Origin: Hartmannibacter diazotrophicus
GTDB taxonomy: Bacteria; Pseudomonadota; Alphaproteobacteria; Rhizobiales; Pleomorphomonadaceae
Assembly (NCBI RefSeq): GCF_900231165.1
Contig: NZ_LT960614.1
Span: forward strand, 4,914,001-4,978,000
Length of the DNA: 64,000 nucleotides
Reading direction: 5' to 3'
Under the pieces are notes generated by a model. The model ran no database searches and was not told the origin of the DNA. It saw only the letters and a list, made by a program, of their open reading frames with translations. Of this stretch, positions 34,355 to 43,594 are shown in pieces. The translations under genes were made by a program, and so were the position numbers. How positions within the stretch are numbered: the stretch's first letter is position 1; each line of letters opens with the position of its first letter.

Positions 34355-36640
34355 ATGTCTATTGAGACCTTCAAGACCCTCCTGATCGGCTCGCCGGCAA
34401 TGCTGGCCCTATCAATGGCATCGGGCCTCGCGATGGCGCAGACCGCCGCTTCGGCCGAGGCTTTCGCGTCGATCGCCAGCATCGCCGCGCCGCTCCGCCC
34501 GCTGCCGGCAATGCGCGACGGACTGGAATTCGACGGCGAAAGCGCCATCGTCACCTATCCGGTCTTCCTTTCAGACGCCGAGGCCCGCAGCGGCGGCGAC
34601 CTCGTCCTGAAGCTGGAAAGCTCGGTTGCGGTCATGCCCGAGGCCTCGCGTCTCGGGATCACGCTGAACGGCCGATCGGTCGAGACACTGCCGCTCGGCG
34701 GCCCCGAAGCGGCGGCACAAAAGGTCGCGCTGCCGGCCGCCATGCTGCATGCGGGCTGGAACACGCTGACGCTCGAGACGAGCCAGCGGCACCGCGTCGA
34801 CTGCTCGGTCGAAGGCACCTACGAACTCTGGACCCGGATCGATCCGGCGGCGAGCGGCCTGCGTTTCGGCGCACCGATGCCCAGCGGGCTTCCGGCGCTT
34901 CCCTATGTCGGTCGCAACGCCGATGGGACGATGGCCATCCGCCTCCACACGCTAGCCCGTGACGCCGTCAGCCTCAGCAACGCCTTCCGGATCGCGGCGC
35001 TGACCGCAAAGGCTGCCGGCGCAACGTCCGCAGCCGTCACCCTCGCGACCGATACGGCCGATGCCTCCCGCGGCCTCGACCTTTACTACGGCTCATCCGA
35101 GGACCTTGCTCGCCTTGGCATCTCCGGCGAGATCGTCGAGGCCGCCGCCAATTCCGTGCAGTTGTCGGCCAGCGATGCCGCTCCGTCCGCCTCGCTCGTC
35201 ATTGCGGCCGGTGACTTCCGCCAGCAAGCCCGCACCGAGGCCGAACTGGAGGCCGCCGCCAGGGCCCTCGGTCCGCGCCCCGGCAAAGTTCCCGAGGTCG
35301 AGGATGCCGAGGTCACCTTCGCCCGCCTCGGCGTCAGCAGCTCGCGCTTCTCCGGCCGCCTCTTTCAGCGCGGGGTGGACATCGCCCTGCCCGACGACAC
35401 GATGATCGCCGACTATGCCAGCGTGCGGCTGTCGCTCGTGGCCGCCTATGCGCCCGGTCTCGGCTCGGACAGCGGCCTCGGCATCCGGGTCAACGGCAAG
35501 CGCGTCGCCACCCTGCCCTTCGGCCGCGACGGCGGCGAACTCTTCGAGGGGCGGCCGATCGAATTGCCGCTCTCCGCCTTCCGTCCCGGCCTCAACCACA
35601 TCGATCTGGAAGCGAGCCTGCCTCAGGTCTCGGATCAGGCTTGTAGCCCCGACACACAGATTTCCGGCAATCCGCGCCTGCTCTTCGTCGACGCGACGTC
35701 CATCCGCGTGCCGAAGCTCGCCCATCTTGAGCGCCTGCCCGATCTTTCCGGAACGATCGCCGAAGGCCGTACCGGGCCGGGCGAAGCGGTCCACCTTGCC
35801 GTCACCTCCGCCGACGCCAACACCCTGTCCGCCGCAGCGACCTTCTTCACCGCCATGGCGCTGGCAGCGCCCGAAGTCCCGAAGCTGGTGCTGTCCGGCT
35901 ATGACCCGAACGACCGCCGCGGCGGCATCCTCATCGGCGATGCCGGTCGCCTCGACGCCCGGGCAGCCGATCTGGTCGGCCTCGGCCATCGCTCCCTCGC
36001 CATGCTCGGACAGGAATCCAATACCCTGTCGCGACGCTTCGACGATGCCTTCACGCAGGCGCCCGTCAGCGCCGGCGTCCAGCCGGACATCGGCCAGCCG
36101 TCCCCTGCCGCCGATATTTCCGACGGAACGCAGATGCTGAAGGACTGGCGCGGCAGCGTTGGTGCCGGCGCCGGCAATCGCCTGGACTCCTTCGTCGACG
36201 CGTCGAAGAGCTACCTGACCCAACTCGCCGAGTGGAGCGGACTTGGCCGCACCGACGAGCCGCTGTCGGTGGACGCCCGGACGCGTCTTGTCCTCGCACA
36301 GGCCGCCCCCGCCGGCTTGCAGGCGCCCCTCACGGTCGTGACGGCCCCCACGCCGTCCGATCTCGCCAACGGCGTCCGCGACCTCGTCAAGCCCGCCAAT
36401 TGGCAGCAGATCGGCGGCCGCGCCGTTCTCCTCGGCGAGGACGGTGTGAAGATCATCGAGAGCCGGCATGCCCGCCTCCAGGCGCTGGCCGACACGACAC
36501 CCGGCAACATGCGCCTCGTCGCGGCCGCGTGGTTCTCGCTCAACCCGGTGATCTACGCCCTGATGGTGGTTGCCTGCGTGCTCGCCTTCGGCGGCCTCAC
36601 CGCGGCCGTGCTGCGCAAGGGACGGGAGGAGACCCGATGA
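34355..36640 (+). CDS. bcsB: Cellulose synthase periplasmic subunit
   Basis: The 761-residue protein matches BcsB: signal sequence, two carbohydrate-binding/flavodoxin-like repeats (YPVFLSDAEARSGGDLVLKL, RHRVDCSVEGTYELWTRIDP, and the second LFEGRPIELPLSAFRPGLNH) and a single C-terminal membrane helix (NPVIYALMVVACVLAF) that docks on BcsA. BcsB guides the glucan chain through the periplasm. A GAGGG ribosome site precedes the ATG, 11 bases after the bcsA stop. The stop overlaps the GH8 start (ATGA). Confidence 0.94.
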   Translation: MSIETFKTLLIGSPAMLALSMASGLAMAQTAASAEAFASIASIAAPLRPLPAMRDGLEFDGESAIVTYPVFLSDAEARSGGDLVLKLESSVAVMPEASRLGITLNGRSVETLPLGGPEAAAQKVALPAAMLHAGWNTLTLETSQRHRVDCSVEGTYELWTRIDPAASGLRFGAPMPSGLPALPYVGRNADGTMAIRLHTLARDAVSLSNAFRIAALTAKAAGATSAAVTLATDTADASRGLDLYYGSSEDLARLGISGEIVEAAANSVQLSASDAAPSASLVIAAGDFRQQARTEAELEAAARALGPRPGKVPEVEDAEVTFARLGVSSSRFSGRLFQRGVDIALPDDTMIADYASVRLSLVAAYAPGLGSDSGLGIRVNGKRVATLPFGRDGGELFEGRPIELPLSAFRPGLNHIDLEASLPQVSDQACSPDTQISGNPRLLFVDATSIRVPKLAHLERLPDLSGTIAEGRTGPGEAVHLAVTSADANTLSAAATFFTAMALAAPEVPKLVLSGYDPNDRRGGILIGDAGRLDARAADLVGLGHRSLAMLGQESNTLSRRFDDAFTQAPVSAGVQPDIGQPSPAADISDGTQMLKDWRGSVGAGAGNRLDSFVDASKSYLTQLAEWSGLGRTDEPLSVDARTRLVLAQAAPAGLQAPLTVVTAPTPSDLANGVRDLVKPANWQQIGGRAVLLGEDGVKIIESRHARLQALADTTPGNMRLVAAAWFSLNPVIYALMVVACVLAFGGLTAAVLRKGREETR

Positions 36641-37743
36641 CCCGGCGCCAGTTCATGGTCAGTGCATCGGCCCTCCTGATGATGGCGGCCACCGGCGGCT
36701 TCTTTGCCAGCGGCATCGGCCAGGCATCGGGAAGCCAGGAAACGCTCCCCGTTCCGCGTCTCGACGACGCGCTGTGGCAGCAGTGGCGCGGACGCTTCGT
36801 CACCGAGGAAGGCCGCGTTCTCGACGACAGCAACGGCGACATCAGCCACACCGAAGGCCAGGGCTACGGCATGCTGCTCGCCGCCTTCGCCGACGACCGG
36901 GCCACCTTCGACCGGCTCTGGCACTGGACGAAGACGACCCTCGGCGTCCGCGGCGACGGCCTCTTCGCCTGGCGCTACGACCCGCGCGAGGGCAATCCGA
37001 TTTCCGATCCGAACAACGCGACCGACGGCGACCTTCTGATTGCCTGGGCCCTTGGCGCGGCCCATGCCCGCTGGGAGCGCAACGCCGATCTGCTGGCCGG
37101 CGCGGCCATCGCCCGCGCGGTGATCCGTCATGCGATCGTCGAGGGCGAGGACGGTCCGCTGCTCCTGCCCGCCGTGAGCGGTTTCACGGCCAAGGACCGC
37201 CCCGACGGCCCCGTCGTCAATCTCTCCTACTGGGTCTTCCCGGCCTTCCCGCGCCTTGCCGAGATGGTGCCCGAATACGACTGGCAGCGGCTCGCGGCCT
37301 CCGGCCATTCGCTGATCCGCAAGGCCCGCTTCGGCGCCAACGACCTGCCGGCCGAGTGGACCGCCCTCGGCGGCAAGCGCATGCGCCCCGCCAACGGCTT
37401 CGACCCGGTCTTCGGCTACAACGCCGTCCGCGTCCCGCTCTACCTAGCGATGGCCGGCTTCGGCGCCTTCGGCGGCAACCGGGCCGATCTTGCCCCCTTC
37501 GATACGCTCTGGCCATCGAACCGTGTTGATCCGTCGGTCGTCGATCTGCTTGGCCGCAGCACGCGCTCGCAGCCCTTCGGCTCCTCGGGATACCGCGCCG
37601 TGCCGTCGCTGGTTCGCTGCGCGCTGCGCGGCGAGGCCTACCCGGCGGACCTGACCCGCTTCGAGGAAGAACCCTACTACCCCGCGACCCTGCGGTTGCT
37701 CGCCTATGTCGGGGCCCAGCTGAGGTATCCGGAATGCTTCTGA
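36637..37743 (+). CDS. bcsZ: GH8 endoglucanase of the cellulose operon (BcsZ/CelC)
   Basis: The 368-residue exported GH8 enzyme trims or edits nascent cellulose. The N-terminus MTRRQFMVSASALLMMAATG has a twin-arginine-like motif and a hydrophobic core. The catalytic acid is Glu73 (SHTEGQGYGMLLA), and the conserved Asp pair lies in NNATDGDLLIAWAL (D130/D132). At the position matching the proposed base Asp243 of E. coli BcsZ (SYDAIRV) this protein has Asn262 (GYNAVRV). It overlaps bcsB and the TPR gene at its two ends. Confidence 0.92.
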   Translation: MTRRQFMVSASALLMMAATGGFFASGIGQASGSQETLPVPRLDDALWQQWRGRFVTEEGRVLDDSNGDISHTEGQGYGMLLAAFADDRATFDRLWHWTKTTLGVRGDGLFAWRYDPREGNPISDPNNATDGDLLIAWALGAAHARWERNADLLAGAAIARAVIRHAIVEGEDGPLLLPAVSGFTAKDRPDGPVVNLSYWVFPAFPRLAEMVPEYDWQRLAASGHSLIRKARFGANDLPAEWTALGGKRMRPANGFDPVFGYNAVRVPLYLAMAGFGAFGGNRADLAPFDTLWPSNRVDPSVVDLLGRSTRSQPFGSSGYRAVPSLVRCALRGEAYPADLTRFEEEPYYPATLRLLAYVGAQLRYPECF

Positions 37744-39674
37744 AATCCGCACGCCTTGTCGCCGTCGCGGCGCTCATCGGCGGAACTTGTCTCTCCGCAA
37801 TCGCCGCCGAGCCCGTCAAGGTCGACACCAGCGCCTTGCGCTATTACGCCGCCCACAACGAGATCGACCGCTACGAGGCCGAACTGAAGCGCCTTCAGAC
37901 GCTCTATCCCGAATGGACGCCGCCGGCGGACATCGGCGCGCTCGACGGGCCGGGGCCGGAAGCAGGCCTCTGGACGCTCTATGCCGCCGACGATCTCGAC
38001 GGCTTCGACAAGGCCCTCGCCGATCTCAAGGCCCAGGACCCCGCCTTCGCCCTTTCCAACGACCTTGCAAGCAAGATCGCGGTCAAACGCGACCGCCGCG
38101 ATCTCATCGCCGCGAGCAACGCCGGAGACGCCGCCAAGGTGGTCTCGCTGGCCGAAGCGCATCCGGATTTCGGCGGCTGCGCCGACCTCGATGTCGCCTG
38201 GCGGCTCGCCGAGGCGCACTTTGCCGTCGCAGGCAAATCCGCCGCCTTCGATGACTATCACACGCTCCTCTCCACCTGCGACGACAGCGCCGGGCGGCTT
38301 GCGACCATGCAGAAGGCGCTCGCGCTTCTCGGCCCAGACGCCCGTCCGCTGACCGCCCTTGGCCGGACCAATCCGGACGGCACCGGCGAGTTCGCCGGGC
38401 TGGAGATCGATTTCGTCCGTGCCGACATTGCCGCTGTCCTCAAGGACGCCTCTGCCGCCAAGCCCGATCCCGCGCTGCTGGCAAGCTTCGCGGACAGAAC
38501 GCTCGCGAATGGACCGGGCGCCGATGCCGGGCTCCTTGGCTGGTACCGCCGGCTTGAAGGCGACCATGCCGGCGCTCTCAAGGCCTTCGAGATCGCCGCA
38601 ACGCTCGGTCAGGCCGAAGGCACCTCCGAGACGGATCTCGCAAAAACCGCTGAAGGGATCGTTCTCTCCCTCGATGCCCTCGGCCGCCGCGACGAGGCCG
38701 TGGCCCGCGCCCGCGATGGCCGCGACAAGTCTCAGGCGCTCGCCAAACTCTACGTCGACCTTGGCACGGCGCGTTTCGAAGGCGATCCCCGTCCTCGTCT
38801 GCCGGACGCGGAACTCGCCGACTACGCCAAATCCGTTGTCGAGACGAAATCGGCCGCCGGCGCGGAAGCGCTCGGCTGGTACGCCTACGATTTCCACCAG
38901 TACAACACGGCGGCCGACTGGTTCCGCTTCGCGCAGGACACCGAAGCCTCCGAAGCCCGCGCGCGCGGCCTGATCCTTGCCGAAATCGGCACCGGAGACC
39001 TTGCGAGCGCCAAGGCGACCAAGGCGAAATGGCTCGGCGATTTCGCCGATCTGGCTGACCTCACCATCGCTGCTCCGTCGTCAAAGTCGGGAGGAGGCAA
39101 GGCGAGGACCGATGCCCTTGTCACCCGCTTCGAGCGCCATGACTATCGCGGCTGCATCGCCATCGCCGACCAGCGCATTGCCCGCTCCGGCACGCTGCCG
39201 GCCGACGCCTCGCTCATGCACGGCTGGTGCCTGATGAAGATGCAGCGCCCGAACGAGGCCGCTTCGGCTTTCGCCATCGCCGCGCGCGGCAGCGGGCAGG
39301 TGCGCAAGGACGCGCTCTATGGCCGCTCGCTGGCGCTGATGGCCGCTGGCGAGATGCGCGGCGCCGCCGAGGTTGCCGCAAGTGGCGAGATGACCGGCAA
39401 GCGGCGCAACGAGATCGGCACGGCGCTTCTCTCCAACCAGGCCGTCGCCGCCTTCAACGGCAAGCGCTGGACGGAGGCCCTGCGCCTGCTGGACGCCCGC
39501 CCGCAGCATGCCGGCGAAACGCGGGATCTGGCGATGATGCGTGGCTGGTCGCTCTGGCATCTCGGCCGCAAGAGTGAGGCGGCGAAGGTCTTCGTCGCCC
39601 TCGACCAGACGCTTTCGACCCCCGAGACGCGTTCGGCCCTTGCGACCGTCCGCCGTCCCCTACTAACGAAATGA
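37734..39674 (+). CDS. Exported TPR-type helical repeat protein of the cellulose operon
   Basis: The 646-residue protein has a signal peptide (to about residue 25, SAIAAEP) and an all-helical body of degenerate TPR/Sel1-like repeats rich in Ala and Asp. No outer-membrane barrel follows, so it is not a full BcsC. Hyphomicrobiales cellulose operons lacking bcsC often have such a TPR protein (named BcsK in one nomenclature); I infer it serves as the periplasmic scaffold for export. The ATG overlaps the GH8 stop by 10 bases. Residues around 450-600 contain the clearest repeats (HGWCLMKMQRPNEAASAFAI, RGWSLWHLGRKSEAAKVFVA). Confidence 0.75.
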   Translation: MLLKSARLVAVAALIGGTCLSAIAAEPVKVDTSALRYYAAHNEIDRYEAELKRLQTLYPEWTPPADIGALDGPGPEAGLWTLYAADDLDGFDKALADLKAQDPAFALSNDLASKIAVKRDRRDLIAASNAGDAAKVVSLAEAHPDFGGCADLDVAWRLAEAHFAVAGKSAAFDDYHTLLSTCDDSAGRLATMQKALALLGPDARPLTALGRTNPDGTGEFAGLEIDFVRADIAAVLKDASAAKPDPALLASFADRTLANGPGADAGLLGWYRRLEGDHAGALKAFEIAATLGQAEGTSETDLAKTAEGIVLSLDALGRRDEAVARARDGRDKSQALAKLYVDLGTARFEGDPRPRLPDAELADYAKSVVETKSAAGAEALGWYAYDFHQYNTAADWFRFAQDTEASEARARGLILAEIGTGDLASAKATKAKWLGDFADLADLTIAAPSSKSGGGKARTDALVTRFERHDYRGCIAIADQRIARSGTLPADASLMHGWCLMKMQRPNEAASAFAIAARGSGQVRKDALYGRSLALMAAGEMRGAAEVAASGEMTGKRRNEIGTALLSNQAVAAFNGKRWTEALRLLDARPQHAGETRDLAMMRGWSLWHLGRKSEAAKVFVALDQTLSTPETRSALATVRRPLLTK

Positions 39675-39687
39675 CGAGAGGCAAGCC

Positions 39688-40659
39688 ATGACCTTCGACC
39701 GCATGCGCCTCATTGCAGCCCTCGCCCTTGCCGGCAGCCTCGGTGGCTGTGTGGCGAGCAATCCTCTCGGCGACACGGCGGCGCTCACGACCCGGCAGTC
39801 GGTCCAGCCGATGATGGCCTGGGCCAGCCTGTCCGCCGCTGCGGGAACGCCGATGCGCGTGATCGAGGAAAGCTCTCCGACATCGCGCCTGCAGCGCGCC
39901 GCTTATCCGGGCGGCGGCACCGCCGTCGGCGAGAACAGCCTCAGCGTGGAGATCGAGGGGCCGGACGGCGCAAACGCCGATCTGCGTCATCCGCCGACCG
40001 AAGCGATGATCGCGCGGGAACTGAATTCCGCCGCTCCCGGCCTTGCCTGGCATCGCGGCACCGCGCCGATCGCCAACGCCTACGGTCCCTTCGGCTATGC
40101 AGAGGGAACCACGGGAAACACCGCCTGCGTCTATGCCTGGCAGTGGTTCGACCGGTCGGCGATGGAGGTCGAAGGCTTCAGTCTCGTGAAGAAGGTGAAG
40201 CCGGTCAGCATCCGCATGCGCATGTGCGACGAGATCGCCGCCAGCGATCTTCTTGATCGGATGAAGAGTCTGCGCCTCTCGGTCGGTGGTCTGTCCGTGC
40301 CGCTCACCGCCTATAGCGGACCGATGGGCGGCGATGCCCTGACTGAGGCCGGAAGCGCCCTCGGCGTTGCGACCGTAGCGCCGGCGGAAAGCTACGGCGC
40401 CGATCCCGTCACCGAGACGCCGGTGACGAGGAAGAAACCCGCGCCGGTTCGCGCCGCCGCCAAATCCTCCGTGCCACCGGTTGCCGCCGGGAAGACCGTG
40501 GCCGCCGATACCCCGGTCATCCCGACCGTCGGATCGATGACTGGCGCGGCCCCGGCTGTCCCGTCGACCGTCCCGGCAAATGCTGGCATCACAGCGGCAA
40601 AATCGACCGTCAGCGAAGCCGACAGCGGTCCGCGTATCCCGACACCGTCGGCGATGTAA
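39688..40659 (+). CDS. bcsN: Cellulose biosynthesis lipoprotein BcsN
   Basis: The 323-residue protein has a lipoprotein signal (lipobox LGGC, Cys near residue 21) and the BcsN core with AAYPGGGTAVGENSLSVEIE, ANAYGPFGYAEG and TACVYAWQWFDR. It then has an Ala/Pro/Val-rich, low-complexity C-terminal 100 residues. BcsN is restricted to cellulose operons of Hyphomicrobiales and its role is not known in detail; a place at the outer membrane is likely. It is the last gene of the operon, 13 bases after the TPR gene, and convergent with the next ABC operon with only 21 bases between. Confidence 0.85.
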   Translation: MTFDRMRLIAALALAGSLGGCVASNPLGDTAALTTRQSVQPMMAWASLSAAAGTPMRVIEESSPTSRLQRAAYPGGGTAVGENSLSVEIEGPDGANADLRHPPTEAMIARELNSAAPGLAWHRGTAPIANAYGPFGYAEGTTGNTACVYAWQWFDRSAMEVEGFSLVKKVKPVSIRMRMCDEIAASDLLDRMKSLRLSVGGLSVPLTAYSGPMGGDALTEAGSALGVATVAPAESYGADPVTETPVTRKKPAPVRAAAKSSVPPVAAGKTVAADTPVIPTVGSMTGAAPAVPSTVPANAGITAAKSTVSEADSGPRIPTPSAM

Positions 40660-40680
40660 CCATCACCGAAAATGTATGCG

Positions 40681-41652
40681 TCAGGCAAATTCGCTCTGGC
40701 GCACGCAGGCCACCATGTGTGCATCGCCGACGTCGATCTTCGGCGGCAGGCCGGCAAGGCACTCCGCCCCCGCCAGCGGACAACGTGGCGCAAAGGAGCA
40801 GGTGTCCGGCTTTGTCTCCAGCGCCGGTGGCGAGCCCGGAATGGCATCGAGCCGCGCGCCCTTGACCGCGCCATGCAGGTTGGCTGCGAGCAGACCCTTG
40901 GTGTAGGGGTGGCGCGGGTCCTTGATCACCTGCCGCGTCGTGCCCGTCTCCACAATGCTGCCGGCATACATCACCGCGATCCGGTCCGACACCTCCACCG
41001 CGACGCCGATGTCGTGGGTGACGAAGATGACGCCCATGCCGAACTCGCGCTGAAGCTCACGCAACAGCAGCAGGATCTGGATCTGCACGGTCGCGTCGAG
41101 CGCCGTCGTCGGCTCGTCGGCAAGCAGCAGCGAGGGCCGGCAGGACAGCGCCAGCGCGATCATCGCCCGCTGCCGCATGCCGCCCGACATCTCGTGCGGA
41201 TAGGCCTTGAGCCGTCGTTCCGGCGAGGGAATGCGCACCCGCGTCAGCATGTCGAGCGCGACGTCCATCGCCTCGCGCTTGCCGATGCCCTTGTGCCGCA
41301 TCACCGTCTCGGCGATCTGGTCGCCGACGGTGTAGACCGGATCGAGGGCAAGCGCCGGCTCCTGGAACACCATCGACACCGTCCCGCCGCGATAGGCCGA
41401 AAGGCGCTTGCCGGACAGCGTCTTGATGTCGGTTCCGCCGACCTCCAGCGCCCCGGTCAGTTTCGTCCGCCGTTCCGGAAGCAGCCGCAGCAGCGTCTTC
41501 AGCGTCACCGACTTGCCGGAACCCGATTCCCCGAGCAGTCCCAGCATCTCGCCCGGGCGCATCTCCAGCGAAACGCCATTGAGGGCATGGACCGTGCGGT
41601 CGCCGGTGAAGGTCACATGCAGGTCGCGGATGGAAAGCAGCGGCTCGCTCAT
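40681..41652 (-). CDS. Peptide-type ABC ATPase (DppD/OppD family)
   Basis: The 323-residue ATPase has Walker [27 protein letters not shown], signature [15 protein letters not shown], Walker [17 protein letters not shown] and H-loop VTHD. The C-terminal oligopeptide-transporter domain carries the Fe-S-like Cys cluster ([14 protein letters not shown] ... C). It pairs with the second ATPase encoded just upstream. The ATG overlaps the stop of that gene (ATGA), so the longer frame was rejected. It is the last gene of the minus-strand transporter operon. Confidence 0.94.
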   Translation of the reverse strand: MSEPLLSIRDLHVTFTGDRTVHALNGVSLEMRPGEMLGLLGESGSGKSVTLKTLLRLLPERRTKLTGALEVGGTDIKTLSGKRLSAYRGGTVSMVFQEPALALDPVYTVGDQIAETVMRHKGIGKREAMDVALDMLTRVRIPSPERRLKAYPHEMSGGMRQRAMIALALSCRPSLLLADEPTTALDATVQIQILLLLRELQREFGMGVIFVTHDIGVAVEVSDRIAVMYAGSIVETGTTRQVIKDPRHPYTKGLLAANLHGAVKGARLDAIPGSPPALETKPDTCSFAPRCPLAGAECLAGLPPKIDVGDAHMVACVRQSEFA

Positions 41653-42719
41653 GACTGCGCCTCCCGCATCGGCGGATGCGCGACCGCCGCGTGACTGTGG
41701 CCCGACCCGGCGATCTCCATGTGGCAAGCGGCATAGTGACCGGCCTCTCCGCCAAGCGGCGTCAGCGCCGGCCGTGTCGCCGCGCAGACGTCCTCGGCGA
41801 ACTTGCAGCGGGTGTGGAAGCGGCAGCCGGAAGGCGGGTTGATCGGGTTGGGCGGATCGCCGGCAAGGGGCGGCTCTTCCGTCCGCGCGTCCGGGTCCAT
41901 CGACGGCATCGCGGCGAAGAGCGACGCCGTATAGGGATGCGCCTGCCGGGCATAGATGGTCTCCGCCGGGCCGACCTCGACCACCTCGCCGAGATACATC
42001 ACCAGGATGCGGTCGGAAATGAAGCGCACGACGTTGAGGTCGTGCGAGATGAAGACATAGGTGAGGCCGAATTCCTCGCGAAGATCGTTGAGGAGGTTGA
42101 GCACCTGCGCCTCGACCGACTTGTCGAGCGCCGAGACCGCCTCATCGAGGATGACGAGCCGGGGCGACATGGCGAGCGCCCGGGCGATGTTGACGCGCTG
42201 GCGCTGGCCGCCCGACAGCTCATGCGGATATCGGTGGGCGAAGCGAGCCGGATCGAGCCCGACCTTCGTCATCAGGTCCCGTGCCCGGCCGCGCGGATCG
42301 CCGAGCTTCTGCACCATCGGTCCGAAGGCGATGGAATCCTCGATGGTGAGGCGCGGGTTGAGCGAGGCGTAGCTGTCCTGGAACACCATCTGCACGCCGT
42401 GGCGCAGCTCCTTCAGCGAGATGTCGTGGCCGAGGATGTCGCCGTCGAAGATGATCTGGCCCTCGTCGATATCGATGAGGCCGATGAGAAGGCGCGCCGT
42501 CGTCGATTTGCCGCAGCCCGATTCCCCGACGATGCCGAGCGTCTCGCCCTTCATCACCTCGAAGGAAACCCCATCGACGGCGTGGACCGTCGCGGTCTGG
42601 CGCCCGAAGAGGCCGGAGCGGACCGGGAAATGCTTGCGCAGGTCCTTGGCGATGATCAGCGGCTGGCGCGGACCGCCGCGATCCGGGACGGCGGCTTTGG
42701 CAGGATCAGTCACGGACAT
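41649..42719 (-). CDS. Peptide-type ABC ATPase (DppF/OppF family)
   Basis: The 356-residue ATPase has the DppF-type start (LRKHFPVRSGLFGRQTATVHA), Walker A GESGCGKST, VFQDSYASLNPRLTIEDS, signature [15 protein letters not shown] and Walker B LVILDEAVSALDKSVEAQ. The substitution of DEP by DEA in Walker B is uncommon but conservative. A C-terminal oligopeptide domain with CRFHTRCKFAEDVC follows. It overlaps the permease gene by 14 bases. Confidence 0.94.
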   Translation of the reverse strand: MSVTDPAKAAVPDRGGPRQPLIIAKDLRKHFPVRSGLFGRQTATVHAVDGVSFEVMKGETLGIVGESGCGKSTTARLLIGLIDIDEGQIIFDGDILGHDISLKELRHGVQMVFQDSYASLNPRLTIEDSIAFGPMVQKLGDPRGRARDLMTKVGLDPARFAHRYPHELSGGQRQRVNIARALAMSPRLVILDEAVSALDKSVEAQVLNLLNDLREEFGLTYVFISHDLNVVRFISDRILVMYLGEVVEVGPAETIYARQAHPYTASLFAAMPSMDPDARTEEPPLAGDPPNPINPPSGCRFHTRCKFAEDVCAATRPALTPLGGEAGHYAACHMEIAGSGHSHAAVAHPPMREAQS

Positions 42720-43593
42720 TCATGGCGCTCCTCAGGCCGTCGCTCAGAAGGTTGAGGCAGAGCGATGTGACGAAGATCATCAGGCCCGGCAGGGCCGCGA
42801 CGAGCGGATTGACGTAGATGGCCGTACGCAGGGTGTTGAGCATCAGCCCCCATTCCGGCTCGGGCGGGCTGACGCCGATGCCGAGGAAGGAAAGGCCCGC
42901 CGCGAGGATCATCGAAACGCTGGTGAGGCTCGTCGCATAGACGAAGATCGGCCCGAGCACGTTGCCGAGGATATGGACGCGCACGATGGTCAGCGCTCCA
43001 CCGCCGCTGGCGCGCGCCGCGTCGATATAGTCAAGCGAGCGGACCGAGGCCGTCACGCTTTCGGCGACACGGGCGAGCGGCGGCACGAAGACGACCGTGA
43101 GCGAGACGAGGGTGTTGGTGATGCCCGCACCCAGCGCGCCGGAGATCGCGATCGCCAGCAGCACGGAGGGAAAGGCGAAGAAGACATCGACCGTGCGCAT
43201 GATCACGGTGTTGACGATGCCGCCGACATAGCCGGCGAAGATGCCGAGCGCCGATCCGATGAAGAAGGCGAAGACCACCGGCATCAGCCCGATGAAGAGC
43301 GTCAGCCGGCCGCCGTAGATGAGCCGGGCCAGCATGTCGCGGCCCTGCTCGTCAGCGCCGAGCAGGTAGCCGGGCGTGCCGATCGGCTTCAGCCGCTTGA
43401 TCATCGAGCCCTTGTAGGGATCGGCGAGATCGAGATAGGGCGCGAAGATCGCGGCCAGGATCAGGGCGAGGACGATGACGGTGCAGGTCACCGCCACCGG
43501 ATCTCTCAGGAAGCGCTTGAGGACGCCGGACCAGTAGCCCGGCGCCGCGTTCACCGGTTCGACAACGTCGGCGGCATCGACAGTGCTGGCCAT
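42706..43593 (-). CDS. Peptide-type ABC permease (DppC family)
   Basis: The 295-residue protein has one N-terminal span, a periplasmic loop ending GTPGYLLGADEQGRDMLARL (the OppC_N pattern) and five further spans with the permease EAA loop near DYIDAARASGGGALTIVRVH. It forms the translocation pore with the DppB-type partner. The start at 43593 is one base after the dppB stop, so the two are coupled. The gene order is binding protein, DppB, DppC, DppF-type, DppD-type. Confidence 0.93.
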   Translation of the reverse strand: MASTVDAADVVEPVNAAPGYWSGVLKRFLRDPVAVTCTVIVLALILAAIFAPYLDLADPYKGSMIKRLKPIGTPGYLLGADEQGRDMLARLIYGGRLTLFIGLMPVVFAFFIGSALGIFAGYVGGIVNTVIMRTVDVFFAFPSVLLAIAISGALGAGITNTLVSLTVVFVPPLARVAESVTASVRSLDYIDAARASGGGALTIVRVHILGNVLGPIFVYATSLTSVSMILAAGLSFLGIGVSPPEPEWGLMLNTLRTAIYVNPLVAALPGLMIFVTSLCLNLLSDGLRSAMNVRD

Positions 43594-43594
43594 C

